In this document: piece after piece, positions 1-12,614 of the stretch
Position numbering within the stretch: position 1 is the first letter of the stretch
Layout of the letters: the number at the start of each line of letters is the position of its first letter
Source: Symsagittifera roscoffensis
Lineage: Eukaryota > Xenacoelomorpha > Acoela > Convolutidae
DNA: 64,000 nt
Reading direction: 5' to 3'
NCBI RefSeq assembly: GCF_963678635.1
Contig: NC_087067.1
Coordinates: 29,436,403 to 29,500,402 of the forward strand
Position numbers and translations under genes: made by a program
The notes under the pieces: generated by a model
Database searches by the model: none
What the model saw: the letters and a program-made list of their open reading frames with translations, nothing else
Told to the model about the DNA's origin: nothing

Positions 1-1424
1 CAAAAAGTTGCATGCCATAACGTCTGTAACGTTTTTTAATCTATAACGTTGTATATAACGTTTGGTCCAACCAAAACGTTGGCAGACACTTTTTTTTTCA
101 CGCAAAAGAAACAAAAATCAGAATATGTTTTTTAGGGTGAAGCATGAATATTGAGAAGAAAATGATAATCAAACTCTTTCATGCAAAAAAAAGTTAGTAA
201 CACAATTTGACTCAACAGAAAAGCTAGCCTAGAGTTATCAGACAATTTTCTAGACGTCTCAAACGCTTGTTCCTTAAGTTTAAATTGTATGCCTAATGTT
301 TCTGTCAACCGTAAAAATTTTGGTGAGAAGGTCCCGTTTTCGTTTTGTGAAAAGATTAAACACTATTCCTTTTAATGGTCTAAAATTATCACCACTAGTT
401 TTTTTGAAGCCGGATTCATTTTTTTGATTTTTTAAATCAAAACATAATGTGTCACGACTGAAGGCTTTAAAATATCACATAGCTCGACCTCATCTAAAAT
501 TTTGCCTGCAAACTAGATTTCTAGAAAAAAGATGGTCGCTCGATTAAACTCTTTACGACCGGATGGTTGGATGGTTGGAGTTGGAACAAAAAACAAAGTT
601 CAGTCAAACTGTCATTAACTACAGTTTTTGTTTTTGCCTCGGTTACTTTTAATTATTTTCTGCAATAGTCAAACGATCGTGTTGGTTCCGTTAGGTGGCT
701 AATTCCTTGAGTAACTTCAAATTGAGTACACCATCTGTTCGTCACCCTTTCTTACTTTTGGCCTGCTAGATTTGTGCAGTTTTCTCGTCCAATACTGGTC
801 TTAGTGGTACTTTTTTCCTTGTTTTCAATAGATTTTAACTTTACTGAAAAAACTATTAGTTGGAGAGGAACTTTGTTTCGTATTCTACACAAGTGGTCTG
901 AGAGAACATAGCCATAGTTAAAATTATAAGTATAATGTTATTTGAATCAATACAAAAGCGAGAAGCGATAAATATAAATGAAATCTGAACGGGTCGCAAG
1001 AAGCAGAGAAAATTTATTTTAATAGCGCTGTTTTTTTGTCTTCAGCTCAAATTATGGGGGGATGTTTTGATATAATTGAGAATCCGGTCAATTTTTTAGC
1101 GTAAACCATGCTGAAATACTTCAGGCCATTTGATTATCAGAGAAATTTGATGATTGAAATGTCATCTTCGAAACTTTTTTTTCCTGATCTACAGCCGATT
1201 GCTCAATATAACACCTGTTACGTTGAAAAATCGGTCATTTTCCGAAAGGTCACTTTAGTTTCAACCAAATTTAATGAACCGTAGACAGATTAAGCATTCG
1301 ATTTATTTAAGCCATGGTTCATTAGTCATTCCGCTTTTTAAGGCATGTTTGGCAGTTTTGTTGCGAACAATTTGTTTACCAATAATCGATCACGGTATTT
1401 CTGATCTCTTAATTTTTTGGAGAG
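1..1424. other. Intergenic / upstream of PPT2-like gene
   Basis: AT-rich DNA with homopolymer T runs. I see no coding exon, RNA gene or recognisable repeat. The short frame at 1274-1543 overlaps PPT2 exon 1 in another frame and is not a gene. The PPT2 promoter presumably lies here, but I see no decisive core element. Confidence 0.5.
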
Positions 1425-4400
1425 ATGAGACCAGGGTACGTTTTTTCTGTTATTTTTGCCCAATTCTGGGTATCTGTCTTGAGCAGAAGTCAAGAGAGGA
1501 AACAACACCGTCCTCTCGTATTAATACATGGGGTGACTGCTAGTTATACTCAGTTTGACACTTTGAAACAGTATGTCAATGAAGATTATCCTGAAATGAA
1601 GGTAAGAAAAAGCAATTATCCCCAGAAACTATAAATTAAAAAATTCGTTTACGACGAATCGAGCGCATTACAAATCATATTTATACTAAAGGTAAAATTT
1701 TTGTTATTGACTACCTGACAATGATAAAATGACAATCCAAAGGATTTTTTTTTTCGACCAAAGACGTGAGCCAATTGAATGAAAATGAGAGATTCTATGC
1801 TTCTTACCATTTCTGAATCAAAAAGCTTCCTGTTGGGAGCCTGGTTTTTTATAATCCTAAGCCTAAATTTCATTCACAGTTAGTCTGGAAAAACTTCGTT
1901 ATGATAGACCACCTCTACAAACATTCCGTAAAAATGGTTCGGAAAAATTACCAAACTATTTTTTATCACCAGACTAGGAAATTTTTTCATTATTTTTTGC
2001 AACACGAAATTGGGATTTAATTTGCGATCTCTCTCTCTCTCTCTTTTTGATTACTTTTTAACCTCACTTTATGAATAAACTCCAGTATGTCTCATCTTTT
2101 TTAATTTCTAAGGACTTTTTTAACTGCAAAGTTTTTGATCGAAAAACAACACTTTTTTTCTAAATTTTTAAAACGCTTCTTTTATTATCTCCTTCCAATA
2201 TGGGATGCAGGTGAAAAAAGAAGCGTTCGGAAAAGTCAATGTTATGTCGTGTATATACGCGGGCAGGTTAACGCATGGTCTCCTTTGCTGAACTTTCGAC
2301 CTTGAAAGACTTTGACTGAGGCGGTTTTACAGTGCTGATTTAATAAAACGGGACAAAATGAACAAAATTTGAAATTTCAAACGCGTGTTTCTCAAATTGG
2401 GTTAAGATTAGACAAAAAGTGATGAAATAAAAAAAATTGCTAAGATTTTCATCAGAATTAATATGGTGCTGCAATTTTTTCTCCGAAATCCCCAACCAAA
2501 ATTTTACCCCTAAAAATGGGTCATTTTGGCTTTTTTAAATTAATCTAAAGTTACGCTGAAACTACTTTTGTCCAACAAGTTTCTCGAAGGATTAAATCCT
2601 CAAAAACCTGTGTAAGAGAAAATATTTTTGCTTGATAGTCAAGAAACGTGATTTTTATTATAAAAAACCCAAAATCTTTGCTTAAAAACAATTTTAAACA
2701 ACTTACCCAAAATTTTGGAGTTTAAAAACCTTGCTGGAAATTTTTTGGGCTGTGTAAAGGGCTACATATTATATATATAAGATATATATTTTTCATCAAT
2801 TAACAAATAAGTTACAGGTTAATTCTTGATTAAGTGAAAAAGCAAAAATTACCCATTTTTGGGGTAAAATTCTGATTGAGAATTTTGGAGAAAGAATTTC
2901 AGCATAATATTTCTGATCAATTCTAAGCAGCTGTTTTCTTCACTTTTGTCTAATTTGAACCCAATTTGAGAAAAACGGGTTTGAAAATTCAAGTTTTAGT
3001 CGTTTCGTCCGAATAATTTAAATTAGCACTGTATTGTTGTTCCAAGTTGTGGACCTTGTCAACTATTCTCATCCCCCTATAGTACCTATAATATGGTTTT
3101 TAAAGATGCCACCCCTGCGATTAATTAATGGCATGGTTGTTTATATGTGAGCTCTGTAGGGATGCCCCTCGTTTGCAATAGTGGGGATAGGAAAAAAGAT
3201 CCAGATTTTTCCAATAAAACTTACCACCCCACAAACTTTCTCGAAATCATTTTTAGTCAGTTTTTTGCTTTTTGGATCACACCGATTTAATTAATCTTTC
3301 TGACTGACCAAAATCAGTTCTCAACAAAAACTTATAACATATTTACCAAAACTTTTGCGGATTCCGCTAACTTTCGCGGAATCCTCTGACAGTTTGTGGA
3401 TTCCGCGATTTTTTTGCGGATTCTGCTTACAGTTGCGGATTCTGCGACAGCGTAATTTTACTATACACAGTTTTTACAATTTGTTTGTGGAATTCACAAA
3501 CTGATCCGGATTCCGCAACTTTTGTTGCGGGCTCCGCAATTTTTTAGTTTTTGTTCGCCTGATTTTGAGCAATTTTGAGCAATGCTGTTTTAGCTATTTG
3601 TTCTTGGAATTCAAAACAGCAAACAAGATTTTTAAAATTTGCAATGTTTCGGAATCTGTGACAAATCTGATTTTAACTTGTTCCAGAATCCGCTCACAAC
3701 TCGCAAAATACATAGTTGGGCTTCGTAATGCCACCAGGAGAATTTTTATAGCGAGAAGTAGCCTAGATTCAGGGTACTTCTGATCAAAAGTCAAATGAGA
3801 AATAATTTTCTTTCAAGAAAATTCCTGCTTTATATAAACATTTCAAAAGAATTTCAGGCCAGAAATTTAGATTAAAAATTAAGTTTTCCTTGCCGGAAAT
3901 AAACAAAATTGTTCAGTACAGAACACCTAGATTTCTCAAAAAATAGTTTGATCTAAATTGCAACGGCTGTTACATCAGACAAACAAAAATGAAGTTCACC
4001 TAACAAATACTGCATGTTAAGACAATTTGATTTACAGAGGACATTCTTTAGTAGACATACTAGGCGATATTGGGAATGATTTTGTGAAGTAGATCCTCCA
4101 TTTTTTCAAAATCAACTTGAGTTATTCGAAAAGTTTCCTACAAAACTTAATTAGATTTATGAGCAGGGGCGGATCTAGGATTTTCTCGAGGGGGGGGCGG
4201 ATTTTCAAAAAATTTTCCAAAATTTTGACGACCTTTTTTTTTTTTTAGGTCGACCAAATTGATTTTTTGAGCTCTCCCAAAGCACTGTTTTGCCCCTATT
4301 TTGGCAAAATTTTCTGCGCCGCAGGCAAATTTTTGAAAAAACAGTCAAAAAAGCCGTTTTTGGGCACGTTTTGAAAAATTTTGACAAAAAATAGCGTTTT

Positions 4401-7400
4401 TTTTTGGCGCGCGCTCCCCCTCAAAGTTAGTATATATTGGCGCCTAAGGCGCCTTTAGAAAAATTTTAGGGTCGGTCTGCCAAAAATGGATTTCTGAAAA
4501 AGTATCAAAGGGGGGACCCTTTGGGTCGGCAGGGGGTCGAATCCGCCCCTGTTTATGAGGGCTGTTTGTAGTGTTGTGTTTTGATTGCTGATTGCTATAT
4601 TTAGAAACTTCTTCAGCTAATTTTTTTGACTGCTTATACAGAAATTTCAGAGAATTGTAAAGGCTTAACTGTCATTCTTGCAAACGGGGTTTTTCTCGCT
4701 TCCATATTCCCCAAATCCGTCTCTTTTTCTGTTTCCTCGCCACTTGTTCACGTTGCTCAATTGTTTGGAAACTTTTGTTCATCCTCACACACAATCTTGA
4801 AGACTCAAGAAAACACGCACAAAATCCACACTTAAAAACCCCACTTATAAATGAAGACCGAAAGTCTATTAAACCAGTCAAGAAGTGTAGACTCTGAATG
4901 ATAGCTGCACTGCGTGATCGAGAATTCATTTGCTATCCACGCCGGGTATTGCGAAAGTGTTGGTTGGTACGATCGTACAAGAGCTGTTTTTTTTTCACTC
5001 ATATCATAATCATATTTTTACACCTGTTCTAGGTGTTCGCCCTGGACGGCAACTTCAACGATGACCTCTCTGTGCTTTCTCTGCTGGAACAAGTGCCCGG
5101 CTTCTCCTCTCTCCTCTTTAACATCACATCCACCTATGGTGACGTCACTCTCCTCGGCTTCTCCCAGGGGGGCATTGTGTCCAGGGGTGTGGTGCAGATG
5201 AGTGACAACGACAACATTCACACCTTCATATCCCTATCCGCGCCGGGTATGAGTCATCAGTGGGTATAACAAAGGGGGCTCGTTTTTTTCTCTCACATGT
5301 CAATTTTATTATAAGAAAACGTTTGTTATCCTTGTCCGATTTTGATAAAATTTAGAAATGGGTCTGAATTTGAAACCGCTGCTTAGAGCGAAAAATCTAG
5401 AAAAATCATCTGTACAAAATCATTCCATACAAGTAAGATTTGAAATAGCTATTTATGTATAGCAAAGAGCCAAAGTGCAGTGTAATTATTGGTTCTTTTT
5501 CGCTCCTCTCCATATTGCCAATTGGTATGAAAAAAATGTTCAAAGACTTACTTTTTTCATCATGCAAAAATTAATTTCGATGTCAGAGCGTCAATACAAT
5601 TTTTCACATAAAATTTCAAAGGTGGCTCGAAAAGAACCATAAGCTGTTTTCAACGGTTCTTTTTGTGTATATCAATTTTTAACTATTGAACTAACTGTTT
5701 TTCAGGGTTTGGCGAGTATGGCATCCCGCCTGATCTGCCCTTCCCCTTCTACACAAAACACCTGACGAAGGAGGAAGTGTACCACATCTGTTACAGGTGA
5801 ACACTTACAACAAACCACCTTAAGCCCTCGCAACATTATGAGATCCTAAACGCAGACCCTGTTTATGAAATCGTCTTTTGTTACGCTCATGCAACCTGTC
5901 TCAGTTGCCCTTCGGATCCAAAAAGAGGCCCGGTCGTAAAAAGAGGTCAAAATGATTTCCTAAAATCACTTAGAGGGGGTTCATTTTAAGCAAAGGGTTA
6001 AGTTTTTTCAACTACTCATCCAACTTTGTGGCAAGTTTTCTTTGTAGATATAGTAAAACATCTATCAAAGTATGTCTGCAAGGTTAATAATTCAATCGAT
6101 TGCCGATTGCGGAGGAATTTGTTTTCTGTAAGTGTTTGGAAAACTCATCGACTGATTTTTGAAGATCTTGTTCCAGCCTTTTCGAGGGTAGAATAGTAGC
6201 AAATAAATCCTTTGGGAAGCGAGAGGGTCGAAAACCTTTGAGGGGAGAAGGTGGTGGGGGTCGGGCCCCCACCCGCCAAATTAGCTACGGACGTGAGTAA
6301 TCGTGTTAACTGTAGAAACCTGGGCCAGACGATTTCGGTGTGCAACTACTGGACAGATCCGACTGAGAGGGAGAAATACCTGAAGTACAACTACTATTTA
6401 CCACCTCTAAACAACGAACTCCCCCACGCATCTGCACAAAGGTATTTGCCATTAATATGAACACTTGAAAACTGAAATGTCTTATGTGAAAATTCACGTC
6501 GCTTTTTAACAAGACTTTGTCAAGAAAACTACTCAAGTTTTCAAGTGAGAAAATTCACGCATCTTTTTAACAAGACTTTGTCAAAGAAAACTACTCGGAA
6601 AACTACTCTTTGTCAAGGAAAACTACTCGGAATGTGTTGATTGCCTCTTAAATTGTTCTAAGTGATATGTGGCCCAAAACAATTGCCAAAATGTTCAAAA
6701 ACAAGAACATTGCTTAAATTTTTTACGTGTAAGCATGGTATTTCTTAACAAGCATGGTAGGATAGGAAAAGATAGTAAAAAATAGGAAAAAAATTGTGTG
6801 CAAATTTGACATTTTGTGTCTATAACATTACAGGTTTTTTTTTTTTCACTCTAAAAAACCAAAAAGCACATGCAAGTTATTTTTAAAAAAAGCTTTTTTT
6901 TTTGTTTTCGTATGCTAGGAGAAACATGAATATGTAAAAAAACAGGCTTCTTTTCTCAACCATCGAAGTTTTCAAAGTAAAAGGTTTCTAGTCAAATACA
7001 AAAAATTTTGATATATAATTTTGTGTGAAAAAAAATAACAACATCTTACATGGCTAAAATCACCAAATGCGGTTGATCTGCATGGTAAATGCCAGTAACA
7101 CTTTGGTTTTTTCTTATTACATTAAACCCTGTTTAGTGTGTTTTGGATAAATTACAAATTTTTGAAACAGTTTTTTTTTATTTGTGGAAGAAATACTTGT
7201 CATAAAAATTAATTGAAAGGGAAAAATTCTTATCATACATTTTTTTTGAATGGAAAAAACAGCTTACCATACAATTTTGTTGAACCAAAAGTTGCTTTTG
7301 CTATTTTCAAAAAAATTTTGATAAAAAGTATGGCAAAAAGCATGTTAATTGATTCCAGAAAAAGACAAAAATGCTTATTATAAAATATCTGAGTATATAC

Positions 7401-9147
7401 AAAATGCTTATTTTGCTCTTTTCATACAGTTTTTTTTGGTCCAAGAAATTGTAGCAAACTTTCAATTCAAGAAATTAAATGACACTGTATAACTGGCATT
7501 TTCTTCATTATATGAAAGTTTTTGATGAGCATTTTTGTCAACCAGGGGCAATAAATCTGGTGTTTTGTTTTTTTTTCTTGTTTTTTTAGAAAAGATTTTT
7601 TCGTCGCGGTTGAACATTTTGCGCATAAAAAGTAACGCTTAATAACAAGGACAATCTCTTTGATCTTTTGCTTTATTTGATCGTTCCGACAAAGTTTATT
7701 TATGTTTAAAAATTTGTCTCTGAATTCAAGAGACCTACACACTAAATTTTGCGTTTCTGCCTTAATCCCGTTCAACCATTTTCAACCCTAAGAAATCTAC
7801 CCTAACTTGAACGTGAGGTAGGCGGTGGGTAAAGGGCAGTAGTGAGAATTGGTGAATGGTCAATTTTTTACTACCATGGTGATAGTAGAAAAACAATTGA
7901 ATAAAAAGTTAAACTGTCTATTGAAAATGTAGACAAACTTAAGAAATTTGAAATATTATGTGAAGCTTTTAAGGTGATAAAACGTAAAAAGTAACAACTG
8001 CACTAACCAGGAAATGAGATAACTTTGATAAAAAAACTTGCAGTATTCATCAATGACCTCTGGAAAAAATCTCGTTTAATCGATTATAGTCAATTAAATT
8101 TGAATCATATTGATCTAACAAATATTGGAATTTTAATCCAGCTGTAATCGATTATAATTGTATATGTTTGAAATTTACTTAGACTGACAAGGAAAGTCCA
8201 ATAAATATGATTATTATCCATGAAACAGTTCGGGTGGCGCGTGGCGATCAAGTTTTTGGTTTTTATCGGGAATGGTTCATTTTACAATCAAGCGTGCATT
8301 TTAAGTTTTCTTCGTTGACCAGATTGAATTTCTGAATTCTTTTAAAAGGTAAACTTTTATTTGTAAAATTTTTTCAAAGCCGGGCTTAAAATGTTTTTGG
8401 GCGCTTTTTTAAATGGCCAGTTTTGGAAGTTTTGACAAAAAATTATGAGGTACGATGAGGTACTCCGAGCTTCCAATTTTTCTATCGAGATTTTTGAAAG
8501 GCTGATAAGAGCTTTGAACGACCTTTTTTAATGTTTCAAATTTTTTTAAGGTTTTGAATAATTAAATAAGATAAGAAGTTGATGTTTAAATATTTTTTTC
8601 TTCAAAACTTGTTAATCACAACTTAGCTCAATAACAAGATCCTTTTTTCAGATTTAAATAAAGTTTCTTTGTGATTTTTAATTGCGGATCTTTAGTCAGT
8701 GGAAGTTGAATGATTTGAGAGCCTAAATTTGAAATAAAAGAACGGAAGTTTGAATCGCTATCATCTCCAGCAATCTTAAGATTCTCAAAAAACTATCTTG
8801 CGGCAATGAAATAAGCTATAAAATATTGAATAAAAAAATTGAAGTAGTTATCTTCGTGGTTCAGATACAAAGAGAATTTTCTGAAGCTGAAGAAACTAGT
8901 GCTAGTCGGGGGTCCCGATGACGGAACCATAATCCCGTGGCAGTCGGCTCATTACACCTTCTACGACAAGAACCTCACCGTCCTGCCCTACTACAACCAA
9001 CCCACCTATATCCAAGACTCATACGGGTTGAGGACTCTGAATGAAAGGGGAGGGGTGGATGTTCACATGATGCCGGGTGTCGAGCATACGCAGTGGATTC
9101 AAAACCGAACTGTTTACGAGACGGTCATCAAACCTTATTTGGTTTAA
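1425..9147 (+). CDS. PPT2: Palmitoyl-protein thioesterase 2-like lysosomal thioesterase, 5 exons
   Basis: PPT2 enzymes are soluble alpha/beta hydrolases of the lysosome that hydrolyse fatty-acyl thioesters. I read five exons: 1425-1601, 5033-5246, 5706-5796, 6316-6441 and 8865-9147, all with GT-AG introns and phases that join cleanly. The product is 296 aa; vertebrate PPT2 is about 300. The start is the first ATG after an in-frame TAA at 1410. Residues 1-20 look like a signal peptide. Visible motifs are the HG oxyanion region (35-36), nucleophile motif GFSQGG with Ser103, CNYW (170-173), GGPDDG with the acid Asp at 221/222, and the His277 of GVEHTQW. Sequons lie at N89, N239 and N283. CNYW and GGPDDG point to PPT2 rather than PPT1. 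Introns 1 and 4 are long (3.4 and 2.4 kb). The catalytic triad is intact, so the gene is probably functional. Confidence 0.93.
2032..2046. repeat. (CT)n microsatellite
   Basis: About seven CT dinucleotides in a row in PPT2 intron 1. Confidence 0.8.
2330..3031. mobile_element. Mariner/Tc1-like MITE with long inverted arms, TA target duplication
   Basis: A 702-bp non-coding element inside PPT2 intron 1. The ends read CAGTGCTGATTTAA and, inverted, CAGTGCTAATTTAA, each flanked by TA (2328-2329 and 3032-3033), which is the duplication expected of Tc1/mariner insertion. The similarity continues inward: the left arm (to about 2560) and right arm (from about 2830) are imperfect reverse complements, for example the tract around ctcaaattgggtt at 2390 and its inverse at 2957. 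It carries no transposase. A degraded relative lies at 15434-15550. Confidence 0.8.
3350..3545. repeat. Cluster of GCGGATTCCGC-type palindromic motifs
   Basis: At least seven copies of a motif close to TTGCGGATTCCGC, in both orientations, spaced about 15 to 60 bp apart without a fixed period. It lies in PPT2 intron 1. A single related motif appears at about 36820. Its local GC is higher than its surroundings. Confidence 0.65.
4164..4551 (+). mobile_element. hAT-like MITE, copy 1 (388 bp), 8-bp TSD
   Basis: Starts CAGGGGCGGATCTAGG and ends ATCCGCCCCTG, so the termini are inverted repeats. It is flanked by a perfect 8-bp direct repeat, tttatgag, at 4156-4163 and 4552-4559. Short terminal inverted repeats with 8-bp duplications are the mark of the hAT superfamily. 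The interior has G runs, a GTCGACC site and the palindrome ggcgcctaaggcgcc. There is no transposase. Copies 2 and 3 are at 19285-19715 and 42767-43203. Compared with copy 2 this copy lacks about 40 bp near the right end. Confidence 0.9.
6490..6632. repeat. Local tandem duplication in PPT2 intron 4
   Basis: The phrase aacaagactttgtcaa followed by gaaaactactc occurs twice, about 60 bp apart, and the aaaactactc(gg) part recurs twice more by 6630. No other structure is seen. Confidence 0.6.
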
Positions 9148-10014
9148 AAACAACAACACGCTCTGTTTTTATTCAAACATTAAATTGCAATTATTGACAG
9201 ATGAAGCGTACTTGATGGTGTTTCTGCGTTTGAGTTTTCAAAGCTATTTGTTTTTCTTCAAATTAGTATTGCTTTTGAAGTCAAGAAAAAATTGTTCCTT
9301 AATGTTTTGAATAATTTAAGAAACTATGCGAATATCGAAATATTGTTTTCTTTATTCAATTTCACTGTCTTAAAAGAACGTTTCTGGGCTATAGAGCGTG
9401 TTATCATACTTACTGTTTTGAGATTAGACTCGAAGTCCAAAAAATACTTCCAAAAAGGAATGGACACGAAATTTGATTATGCATCACTTTTTTCTAGCCT
9501 TGATTCGCAGTTAAGATTTTTAATTCCTAACTTTTGGAGCTTACTTCGAAAGTCCAATCGCCCAAAGCCATAAACAGACTATTCAGATAATCGATGTTTT
9601 CCATCAAATGTTTTTTTTTGCTGTGATTACTTTTTTGCTGGGAACTTTCTGTTCACCTGTACCCAAAAATACAGCAATTGCTAGTTGAGGCAGGAAGTGT
9701 CAGAGGGAAAAGCTAAATAGCAAACATCAAAAACAGTCTTATAATTACCTAATTATTTCCATTACAAATTTTTTGACTTTTGCTTTCTCGTGAGAAAAAG
9801 GCATTTATAATTTACACTTTGGAGTTTGAGCATAGTCGACTATCGATTATTGGTCGAAAATAAAACCATCCATAGAAGTCAAAATAATAGAGTGAAAATC
9901 ATTGCACGTGCTATCTTGAGTACATTTTAAAGGAGTAACAGTGGAATAATCATAAGGTAAGATCAGCGCCTAGATCAGAAGGGCATTTAGGATTTTTTCT
10001 TTTTTGTCATCTAC
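9148..10014. other. Intergenic, 3' flank of PPT2-like gene
   Basis: AT-rich sequence after the PPT2 stop. I see no canonical AATAAA close to the stop codon; the transcript end is not defined. Open frames here (for example 9292-9573) have no recognisable protein character. Confidence 0.4.
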
Positions 10015-10250
10015 TAAGAGCTCTTTTCCACTCCCCCAACATTTGAATTTCAGTTTTGACTTTCAGAATTTTAAAAACTATATTTTTGTTGTCATAATAT
10101 AATAAAAAAATTGCTTGGCGAACAAACTAACTATTGTGAACACATTTGTTATTCATACTTTTCATTTTAAAATCACGCAGTCAGCCATAACAACACGCAA
10201 GACAACTGAAAAAAAATTGAAATTTGGGGGAAAGTGGAAAAGAGCTTAAC
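10015..10250 (+). repeat. Foldback repeat, copy 1 (inverted partner at 10615-10815)
   Basis: The ends are inverted: gagctcttttccactccccc near 10018 and its complement (gggggaaagtggaaaagagc) near 10225. The interior tract around 10170-10210 reappears in reverse orientation at about 10625-10665, so this is one of two opposed copies of the same repeat. Confidence 0.65.
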
Positions 10251-10614
10251 TTTTTATACTGCAAATTAATTTAGTAGAGCTATTCTAATCATAATTTCCA
10301 TATTTTTTCCTGTTTCCATTTTTTGGTTTTCCGGCTTTTTTCCAGTCCCCTCGCCTCTTTTTTCCAGTCCTCTCTCCTCTTAGTTTTTCTGAAACTCAAT
10401 ATACGAAAGTCAAATTAATATCACTTTTCATGTTATAAACTGCACTAAAACATGTCAGCGTGAACAGGTGAACAAACTTTTACAAAAAAATCTTTCATGC
10501 AAAACGTCATGTGAACAATTTTTGTTCATTGAATTTCAACTTTTTTTGTCACCATATAATGAAATTTTGCACGGTGAACAATCTAACAACTGTAACACTC
10601 GGCTCGTTTATAAT

Positions 10615-10815
10615 TTCCCCATTTTCTCAGTTGTCTTGTGTGTTTTTATGGCTGAATGCGTGATGTTACGATGTAATGTATATAAATCAAGTGTCTTCAC
10701 AAAAGTTAGTTTGTTCAGGATGTAAAATTTCATGACATTATGACAACACAAAATAAGTTTTTAAAATTCAAACATGAAAAAAAAATACCGTGGCTGGGGG
10801 AAAGTGGAAAAGCGC
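10615..10815 (-). repeat. Foldback repeat, copy 2, inverted relative to copy 1
   Basis: Reverse-complement relative of 10015-10250: it shares gggggaaagtggaaaagcg at 10796 and the acacaagacaactga tract (inverted) near 10630. The two copies could pair to form a large stem. The 10435-10535 stretch between them is itself repeated at about 13748-13850. Confidence 0.6.
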
Positions 10816-12614
10816 CCAAAAAACAACAAAACAACTATGAAAACAAAATAATGAAATATGGTGAAAAGCGAAAAAAAAACACATTTGTTTGTAAATTGGA
10901 AATAGAGACAAATTGAAATGTTCTTACCGTTTTCTCTGGTCCCCCACACTCTCAAATTACTACAAAATTAAATCGATGTTTGATTGAATTGAAGGTTGAA
11001 ACACTGGCTAATCAAAGGCAAAAACATACAACCTATGCATGACAACGAATTTTAGTGATTTGAGTTTAAAATAATTTTACAAGCCATGCTTTTTCCCTAA
11101 TTTGAAAAAAGTGGTTGAAATTTTTGCAATGAAAAACATTTTGTGTATAGCAGTTTAGATAGCAGTTTACATTATCTTTTATTTTTGAAACATTTATTTA
11201 TTCAACGCAGTTTTTTTTCTATCATTTTTCTAACCTAGATCAAGACTACGATTAATATATAAACGTTTTTGCGCCTAACTAAGAATGAAATAAATTATTT
11301 GGCAATTTTCCTAGCTTTTTTCGGATAAATATTTTGAGAATTCTTGCTCCAGGCTTTCGCTACAACCACAAAAGAAAAAACAAAAAATTTTGACGATGTA
11401 ATTCATTAATACTCCCTTTTACGCTGATTACATATTTTAATTTTTGCAATAAGATGACTCAACCTATGAAAGAAAAATCCTTCCTACCCAATGTCCATTC
11501 AGACCTTCGTGAAAAAATTGCAGCTTATAAATGTTTTTTTTGCATTTCATATTGCTCTTTGCCTCTTTGGTCTTTTTTGGTTTTTTATAATAGTTTGAAG
11601 ATCTCAATACAAAACGTTCAATTATACTTTGATCAGATTATTAATATTTTTATTAAAAAATTCTCTCGACTTTCGAAGAAATTGACTAAGTATTCGTACT
11701 TAGGGAGGTTTTTTATTCAACCAATCTGTGTTTTAGGGAGCAGTTTATAAAGACAGTTTACATATTACCTACAGACTATTAAAATCTTATCTTTTGTCCC
11801 CCACTTTGCCCGGGTATAGTTTTTTTTGTTGTAACCAAGGGTTTTCAAATTGTGTAGGAAAAATGTTTGTCATCACTTGAATAGTTTCATTTTCATTATT
11901 TTCATTTTTCATACTAATTGGAAAACTTGACTGAACAAATTTACTTATAAAAAATCAATCGGGGGAGAGAAGAAGGAAATTGACCGACTTGAGCTCAAAC
12001 TTTAATTTACAAACTATCACTTTTGAAAAATTTTTGGGGGTTGAAACAAATTGTGTTGTGCAACTAAAAAGTGGTTTAAAAAAGTTGTGTTATGCAACTA
12101 AACTCAACATAGAGCTAAGAGACGCAGCTTAACTTCATTTATCGTACACCATTCGCAATTTTTGCTGTTCTTTACATAGCTGATCGGAGTTAAAAAGAAA
12201 AATAAATGGAAACGAATTTCATTTTTTTTTCGTTTTGCCAAATTTTTCATTCTCAATTAATTTTATCTGGTTGTTAAAAGATGGCGGGATTTTTCAGAAC
12301 TTCATAGTATTTGATCATGTGTGCTTGCATAGTTGATTTGAGGAAAGCTGGCCTCAATAAAATTGAATCTATTTCCTTTGTCCCTTGGCATTTTATCATC
12401 AACTGTATTTTTCGGGTTGCTTGATTCACCCAACTCAACCATCACTGCGAAAAATTAAGGTTATCTTTTTATGGACCTTATTTTAAAAGATTGCAACACT
12501 GATTATTACCACATATAATGTATTGGCATCACTCACTCACTAAAGATGAGCGAAAAAAACCCTATTAAATTGATATCCATGGTTTTTTTCCAATTTTGAA
12601 CTATTTCTGTGGTA

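Noticed and set aside
1274-1543. 89-codon open frame overlapping PPT2 exon 1
   Set aside because: The 1425 frame encodes the PPT2 N-terminus and joins exon 2 in phase; this one has no homology.
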